Assembly: GCA_018398765.1 (NCBI GenBank)
Contig: JAHBMJ010001234.1
Span: forward strand, 12,501-33,426
Reading direction: 5' to 3'
From: Chromera velia
Taxonomy: Eukaryota; Sar; Chromeraceae
Length of the DNA: 20,926 nt
Within the stretch, counting starts at the first letter, position 1; every line of letters begins with the position of its first letter. Positions 15,245-20,926 of the stretch are shown here, one piece after another. Under the pieces are notes generated by a model. It searched no databases. It was not told where the DNA came from and saw only the letters and a list, made by a program, of their open reading frames with translations. Position numbers and translations under genes: made by a program.

Positions 15245-15547
15245 TCAATTCTCCACCTCTCTCAAGCACCTCATTATTGCTTCAAACCCCTGCCGCGGCT
15301 TATGATTAAGCATCAAGAAGCAGCTCTTAAAGGCTTCTACCTCTGCCAGGCCTGCCCCTTTAACCTTAAAGATTGCTGCCACTCTTTGCGCAGCGGTAAC
15401 CCTGTCAAAAAGAGAGAGACCATCCTTCACTTCTCTCACTACCGCTTTCAATGCTGCTTGCTCCTCTCTCCTCCCTATGCAATCAGTCAGGCGATGCACA
15501 GCATCGTCAACCGGTCGTCTGTCTTGATCTAGACAACGTGCACACAA
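15245..15547 (-). pseudogene. LINE C-terminal Cys/His knuckle segment
   Basis: It begins with CARC (15533-15544), followed by DDAVHRLTDC. This CxxC...H...C spacing is typical of the zinc knuckle at the end of many LINE ORF2 proteins. It is out of frame with the reverse transcriptase by one base at an A run. A stop follows at about 15245. Confidence 0.7.
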
Positions 15548-15559
15548 TTTTTACTGCAC

Positions 15560-17724
15560 CCCGCCATGGCATGCTCCCCCCCCCCCATGACTTTGAGTAA
15601 AAGGGGCGTGATGGAAATGCCTGCCTGAAGAAAGGGCGAGGGCAGAGAGCACAGCACCGACATCTTCTTTCCTGAATGGATTCGTTGGGTAGAAAGGAGC
15701 AGTTTAGCAAATCTCTCTCTCGATGGACGTGCTTTCTGAAAAGCGGTGCATGCAGCGTTGGGTGGGTAGAGTGATGGGTTTCTTCTTGGATAACTGTTGT
15801 CGTCTTCATTCTCAGCTGCCCATCCCTTCAACCACTCCCCTTCTGTCTGGACCGCCATTTCTCTTTTCAACCGGTTCCCTACCAGGGCTCTTTCTGTTTT
15901 CCATTCTCTTTGCCTCATATCTTCATACTGCAGTGACCACACGCTGCGGGCCTCTTCCTCACTTAGAGAGAGGAGCTTGGCGGTCTCTTTCGGGAGCAAC
16001 TTATTGATAGATGCATGAAATGATGGGCACAGCCCTCCTCTGTATATACACAGGACTGTTTTAGGGAGGTCTCGCTTTTGGAGGTGAAGAGAAGAAAGGA
16101 AAGAAGCAACACGACTTCGCATGACACAGAGCATAGAGGACAGACTAATAGAGAAGAGAGAAAGAGAGGTGAAAGAGTTGTGAGGGAGACGGAAGGCCCA
16201 ACGAACAAATCTGAGTTGCAGCGCGGTCAGTGTGTCGATGTCCTGTTTCCTAAGAGGGAGTGTCTCCAAGGAGTAGGTAACGACAGGCAGCCAAACCGAC
16301 CGGAAAAGCTGCACTTTCGTAGAGGCATGAAGGGGACCAAAAGAAGAGAGGAGGCCCTGAAGAGACCCTAGGGCCTTTGTTGCTGACTGTAGGCGTGCAT
16401 TTACACTCATTTTTAAATTCCCTTCCTTATAGAACATGCATCCCAGGTACTTATATTCATTCACCCATTCAACCACCCTCCCATCGAACGTCACTTCCCC
16501 TTCCTCTCCGGCCCCCCGGGAAGACAGAGTCATGATCTTCGTCTTTTTTAGATTGACCAACAACCCTTGTTTTCTACAGTATCTGTCTAATCTGTCTATT
16601 TTTCTTTGCAGGTCTTTTCTACTGTGAGAGAGAAGGACGAGGTCATCCGCGTACCCTATACTGGATAGGAGGAAATCTGCGAGCAAGACAGCCTCCCCCC
16701 CTTCAAACCCCCCCTCCCTGCCTTACTGTCTGTCCGACGATTCGATCCCTTTCTCTATCCGTTCATGCAAATTATTGATATACAAAAGAAAGAGAAGAGG
16801 AGACAAAGGATCACCCTGCTTTACCCCTGCGCCCTCTTCGATGTCTGTCTGGCTGCCGTCTACTCTGGCCCTCACTGACGCATACATGACATGCACCATA
16901 TAAATGTCCTGTTCTTCTACCCCTTCCTCTCTGAGTCTCTCTAGCATTCTCTGCCAGGGAACACGATCAAAAGCTTTGCTAAAATCAACAAAGGCCCCCA
17001 GTAGAGCTTTCTTCTCTTTCTCACAACTCTCTATCACTGAGGCAAGGGCCGCAATTCCTTCTCTCGTCCCCATACCTTCTCTGAAGCCCACCTGTCTCTC
17101 GTCTATCTTAGTCTGTTTCCTCAGCCTACCTTTCTATAAAAAAGAGAAAAGCTTTGTAAGAGCGGATACCACGTGGATGGGTCTCCATTCTCCGCAGTCT
17201 AAGCACGGGGGTCCTTTAGGCACGGGCATAATCCAGATTGAATTCCAGCCCTTTGGCCATACACGAAAAAGAAACATTAAATTAAACAAAACAAACAAGA
17301 GAAGTTGAGAGAGAGAGGAGGTTGCAAAACAAAGTTCCATCAGTTGAGGGGGCAGGCCTTCGAGTCCCGCTGCCTTACTTAGGTCTATCTTCTTGACTGC
17401 ATTCTGTATGTCTGCCCATGAGAAGAAGGGAGAGTTAGGAGGGATAATAGGGAGGTCTGAGGGGAGAGGGGGGAGCCTAGGACCCGCGAAAACACTCGAC
17501 CAGAAATTTGTGAACTCACCTGCATTGGGTTTCAGGCCCTCTGCATCTCTTCCATCTATAGTGAGAGTCAGCCGGCGACGGAGTTTCCAGATCAGACACG
17601 GGTCTCTCTGTGTGTGATATGCAAGTCTCTTTAACTTCTCTTTTCTGTACGCTTTCCTTTTCTTCTCATAGAGTCTTGCTGTCTCTCTTACTATCTTCAC
17701 CTCAGCTCTACGTGCTTCCTTCAT
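15560..17724 (-). pseudogene. LINE reverse transcriptase domain, degenerate
   Basis: The fingers region carries IMPVPKG and a WRPI block. Motif A (FVDFSKAFDRVPW) is at about 16956-16994, motif B (GVKQGDPLSPLLF) at about 16790-16827, and motif C (YADD) at 16642-16653. A thumb and connector of about 300 residues follow. The catalytic Asp residues of A and C are intact, but two nonsense codons (17134 and 16723) interrupt the domain and a third lies just upstream (17734). Confidence 0.88.
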
Positions 17725-18234
17725 CAGACTCTCTTATGGCCTGCTTACGGTTTCTTTCTCGACCCTGTCTCTTTCTTTTCTTGCTTCCTGAAGCCTTGCT
17801 TTCATGCATGCACATTCACGGTCAAACCACTCGGCTCTCTCTTTCCTCCTTCTCGTCCCTCCCCCCCACTCGCTTCCCTGGGAGTCGGGTTTCGACGGCT
17901 TCACCCCTGACAGGGTCACTTCCCATTCACTCACCAGAACTTGCAGCTGCTCAGTAGGGGGGGTCGGCTCAGACGGGGAGACAAGAGGTATGTTTAGTGC
18001 AGGAGGAGGAGGAGGCATGAGGCAGATCACCTGTGCTCTCTCTTCCCCCCACCCCCAGAGCTCGGCCCATGACTGGTCACTGAAAGCCTTCACTCTGGAT
18101 GCTAGCCAGAAAAGGTCTGTGTCTGTCACAAGGGTTGACCTCATTGGCTGTGGTGCCTTTCCCTGACAGGCACTTCTGTGGTTTAGATCTCCCTTGCTGC
18201 TGTGGTCTGTCCTTCTATCCTGCTGCCGTTCAAG

Positions 18235-19192
18235 TACCAAAACAACCGTGCGATGGTGACTCGCACCCTCGGGGATAGGGATGGTGTGTAAGGACGGCTG
18301 TGTGAGGAGAAGGGATGGATCTGCCAAAGTGAGGTCAATGACCGTCCCCTCCCCTTTCCCTTCATTCTAAATGTCTTCTTCTGTAACATCGATGAAAGTG
18401 CACTGGTCAGAAAAGGAACTCCACCCACTTCCCCTGTCCCCCCCTTACGAGATTCTGCTCAAGCCGTGGTAGATGAGCATGTTAGACTGCTCACACATCT
18501 GTAAGACCGCTTTCCCTTGCTCAGTCACCACTGGCTTTCTGCACTGGCTTCGCCTCTCTCACCCTTTTACTAGAAAATCTTCTCTACCTTCCAACTCCTC
18601 AGCCTCTAGGTCATGCACCCAAGTCACTCCTTTGGGCATTTCCGTCCGAACATGTGCATTTGCGTCCGGGGACCCCCATCACCACTCTCCCATGCTCAAG
18701 TGGCACCGAACAGAGTGCATCCAAAAATAATTCCCTTTCTCTCGCTCTCTGCTCTATCTCACCTCTCTGACACGAATTGACCCCAACCCAATAATACCCA
18801 AAAACATGCAAAACAGAAGGGGAGGAAGACACAGGAACGTCAGGCTCTAGATAGAAAGGCAGATAGACTCCCCGCAAGACAACTTTTGCCACGCTGGGAG
18901 CCACAAGCTCCCACGTGGGACGATACTGACCGATGAGGGAGGAACGCGCCAAAATGGCCACCCCCCCTGTGCTTACGTTCTTATCTCTGGCTGCAGCGTG
19001 CACGTTCATCTTTCTTTTGAACCATTCGCGGTATGAGAAATTCTCTCCTTCAAAACCTCCCACCTTAACTCTGGTGGTCGGCATTTTTGTTTCCGTCAGT
19101 ATGGCAATATCGATAGTCAAAAAAAAAGAGAGAAGGGATCCATCATTTAGTTTCCCTCCCAACCCCCCGACGTTGTATGTTCCAACCCTCAA
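18235..19192 (-). pseudogene. LINE endonuclease domain, degenerate
   Basis: It starts LRVGTYNVGG and has ILTETK (catalytic Glu block), TGGVAILAR and GVYLPF. After the frameshift come a D-A-N-A-H block (the GDxNxH motif) and TVIDLTLADP (the S/TxIDxxL motif). The last motif reads SHH (18253-18261) instead of SDH, so an active-site Asp has been lost. Confidence 0.8.
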
Positions 19193-19235
19193 AGCATATA
19201 CAGAGAGAAGAGCGGCAAGGGATATGATGATGATA

Positions 19236-19533
19236 AATCCTAATATGATTCTTTTTGTGTATTTTTGTTATATTCGTGATTCTAGAGATTGATAATTCTA
19301 AATTATTATCAATTAAACGCTGGTAGTCGCAGGATAGAACAAATCGACAAACTAGGTTAGATCCGCTTTTCATATGAATGAATGAATGAATGAAGTTGGC
19401 TTTGCTAGAGTGGAGCCGTGCTCCCAGCAGCCCATGTTCATATATGGGGACGCGGCATGCATGAAAAAACCCTCAATCATCATTTAGAGTACGTTACATT
19501 AAATTGATCTAGTGATGCTCGGTGATCCTCTAG
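19236..19533. other. Intergenic, nothing recognised
   Basis: AT-rich sequence with a (GAAT)n run at 19376-19394. No gene seen. Confidence 0.5.
19376..19394. repeat. (GAAT)n microsatellite
   Basis: Just under five pure GAAT units. Confidence 0.9.
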
Positions 19534-20002
19534 CGTATGCCGGGGGCGAGTGGGGTGCTTTTTGCCCCCCCCTCTGCATAGAAGACCAGCGCTTTTCCGC
19601 AAAAAACTCGTTCTCATAATTGGTAAGGAGTTAAAAGCTGAAACTTTGTATAAAAAGACGTTGTAACGATAGAAAAAGAACTGCGGAACAGATTTTTTAT
19701 ATTATTTCTATAGAAATATAGGCTGCTATATAAATTTTATGAGTTTTATACTAGGTTTTATACCGTTTTTCTTACTGTTGAAAACCGTTAAAAAATGACT
19801 GCAAAATCAAAAAATTTGTATGGCAGCCTATGTTTCTAGAAATGGTATAAAAAATCTGTTCCATAGTTCTTTTTCTATTGTTACAACGTCTTTTTACACA
19901 AAGTTTCAGCTTCTAACTCCTTGCCAATTATGAGAACGAGTTTTTTGCGAAAATGCGCCGCTTTAGGGGGGCAAAAAGCACCCCACTCACCCCTGGCATA
20001 CG
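19534..20002. mobile_element. 469-bp MITE-like palindromic element
   Basis: The termini are CGTATGCC and GGCATACG. The arms, about 19534-19740 and 19797-20002, are inverted copies sharing long blocks: GAGTGGGGTGCTTTTTGCCCCC, AAAAAACTCGTTCTCATAATTGG, CTGAAACTTTGT, AAAAAGACGTTGTAAC and GGAACAGATTTTTTATA. The centre is AT-rich with no coding capacity. The near-complete palindrome is typical of foldback MITEs derived from a DNA transposon. No target-site duplication is obvious. Confidence 0.85.
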
Positions 20003-20057
20003 AGAAAATGATCATACACGATTAGGATTAAGATCTATATTCCGGCTTCCTACGCGG

Positions 20058-20092
20058 TCTACTACTAGAAATCTACTAGATACTACTAGGCC
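20058..20092. repeat. CTACTAG short repeats
   Basis: CTACTACTAG, CTACTAG and TACTACTAG occur in close succession between the two foldback elements. Confidence 0.7.
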
Positions 20093-20124
20093 TGTAACCA
20101 GACCTATTAAAGACGATTTTTGGC

Positions 20125-20273
20125 AGACCCGGCACCGGAGCTCAGCTCAAGTGTTTACATAGTAAATTGTGATAAAACGCCAGGTTTGCACCGCCGGGTT
20201 TGCGCACGCAGTCGGCCTTCGGCCGACGGCTGACCCGGCAAACCCGGCGTTTACTATGTAAAGCGCCGGGTCT
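20125..20273. mobile_element. 149-bp GC-rich foldback element
   Basis: The ends are AGACCCGGC and GCCGGGTCT. An inner inverted pair reads TTTACATAGTAAA and TTTACTATGTAAA. The centre is the perfect hairpin GTCGGCCTTCGGCCGAC (20211-20227) with a TTCG-type loop. The motif ACCCGGC or its complement occurs five times. Too short for a protein, it is probably a tiny MITE or structured RNA-forming repeat. Confidence 0.75.
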
Positions 20274-20378
20274 TTAACACCTCTGCCTGTAACTACCAGT
20301 AACTACTTATAACTACGAGTAGCCTCCTCGGAGTAGGATAGGATCATTAGAATACTGTTAATGTCTGAATTTTTTTTT

Positions 20379-20617
20379 AAATGTCTGGAGGATTGACCTC
20401 TTGCTAATAGACTGCTATGTTAATCGTGTGATTCTCTAGGTGATTCTTCAAGTTGTGACCTCGGTCGAGTTCTAATAATACCTAGAATAATACTAAATGA
20501 TACTGTTCTATAATCAATCAATCAATCAATAAAAAAAAATATAAAGTGTTGGTTTAGCTTCTAGGTAAGCTTGAAAATTATTGAAAATTCCTACAAAAAT
20601 TCTAAATTTCACAGTCA
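20379..20617 (+). repeat. AT-rich dispersed repeat, copy Y
   Basis: It matches copy X (10183-10327, - strand) through ordered anchors. It is longer than X because of an insertion that includes a (CAAT)n run at 20512-20530 and an A run. Confidence 0.6.
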
Positions 20618-20680
20618 AAGTAGAAGTCTTACCACTTCAGCACAACTTAATTCTATAGACTTAATTCAACAAAATAAAAC

Positions 20681-20871
20681 TGTTGGGGTCATGCCTTCTA
20701 TTTCACACGGTGAATCACACAGTTAAATACAGTTCTAAAGTTTACACTGTAGAGTTCACATAAGTTCACAACAACAACAACGATACACAGCTCATCTGTA
20801 GGCTGAATCTTTACTCAGGAATCCCTCCCGGGTGATACTGCACACATACATAGATATTAATCCACACATAG

Positions 20872-20910
<39 letters not shown>

Positions 20911-20926
20911 TACACACACACATACA
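20681..20926 (+). other. Possible LTR 5' end, unproven
   Basis: The sequence begins TGTTGGGGTC, a start common in LTR retrotransposons, after an AT-rich flank. It runs off the window, so no second LTR, primer-binding site or coding region can be checked. Confidence 0.15.
20874..20926. repeat. (CA)n microsatellite at window end
   Basis: CA dinucleotides with ATAC interruptions, continuing to the last base. Confidence 0.95.

Larger units (their letters stand above)
15245..19192 (-). pseudogene. LINE polyprotein: endonuclease-reverse transcriptase, broken
   Basis: This single open reading frame copies LINE RNA by target-primed reverse transcription when intact. Here it is interrupted. The N-terminal endonuclease frame (19192 to about 18670) shifts near the C/G runs at 18665-18680. 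The next frame then runs to about 15550 but carries six in-frame stops: TGA 18559-18561, TAA 18445-18447, TAG 18367-18369, TAA 17734-17736, TAG 17134-17136 and TAA 16723-16725. A second shift occurs in the A run near 15549. Conserved motifs flank each break, so these are disabling mutations rather than gene boundaries. The copy cannot make a functional protein. Confidence 0.85.
15130..19235 (-). mobile_element. APE-type non-LTR (LINE) retrotransposon, inactive
   Basis: On the - strand, an apurinic-like endonuclease, a reverse transcriptase and a C-terminal Cys/His knuckle occur in LINE order over 15245-19192. Both outer sides carry TATGATGAT (15130-15138 and 19223-19231). This could be a target-site duplication in a GAT microsatellite, or on the 3' side a simple-sequence tail. 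There are no LTRs, integrase or protease. The clade (Jockey/CR1/L2-like versus other) cannot be fixed by eye. The boundaries are approximate. Confidence 0.8.

Noticed and set aside
16723-17736. Reassigned UAA/UAG stop codons in the LINE
   Set aside because: TAA and TAG dominate, but a TGA and two frameshifts are also present, and the nearby gene ends normally. Decay is simpler.

Overview
The window looks like nuclear DNA of an alveolate, most likely a chromerid alga such as Chromera velia. The species call is an inference. It rests on ApiAP2-style DNA-binding repeats (a GVxW start, W-x-A-x-I, an aromatic-S/P-x-x-x-YG turn and an AL-x-A-x-x-x-R/K helix), spliceosomal GT..AG introns loaded with (GT)n, (CT)n and (CTTT)n microsatellites, and a repeat-rich intergenic landscape. 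There are no operons, ribosome binding sites or bacterial features.

Region 1 (2-9855, + strand) is one large split gene, open at the 5' window edge. A 5.9-kb first exon encodes a low-complexity N-terminus, a 22-residue acidic repeat and eleven AP2-like repeats. Its apparent TGA stop at 5891 lies inside a perfect GTGAGT splice donor at 5890. When that donor is joined to the acceptor at 6165, seven short downstream exons follow with every codon phase compatible, and they encode a C-terminal SET-domain (lysine methyltransferase-type) module. The reading proposed here is therefore a single AP2-array/SET fusion, which would be a sequence-specific chromatin-modifying protein. I know of no described protein with this arrangement. 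The AP2 array is visibly expanding: repeats 5-6 and 7-8 are recent duplicates, and one junction cuts through an AP2 domain.

Region 2 (9856-14084) has no recognisable gene. It holds the 3' flank of the gene, an AT-rich dispersed repeat (partner near 20.4 kb), two (CA)n arrays, a degenerate CTGA/CACT tract and a long polypyrimidine tract.

Region 3 (14085-14933) contains two interleaved foldback (inverted-repeat) structures, probably non-autonomous DNA elements.

Region 4 (about 15130-19235, - strand) is a decayed APE-type non-LTR (LINE) retrotransposon. It has an endonuclease, a reverse transcriptase with recognisable A, B and C motifs, and a C-terminal CCHC-like knuckle. At least six in-frame stops and two frameshifts interrupt it. 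It sits in a GAT-repeat context that may include its target duplication.

Region 5 (19236-20926) holds a 469-bp MITE-like palindrome, a GC-rich 149-bp foldback built on an ACCCGGC motif, the second copy of the AT-rich repeat, a weak candidate LTR end and a terminal (CA)n array.
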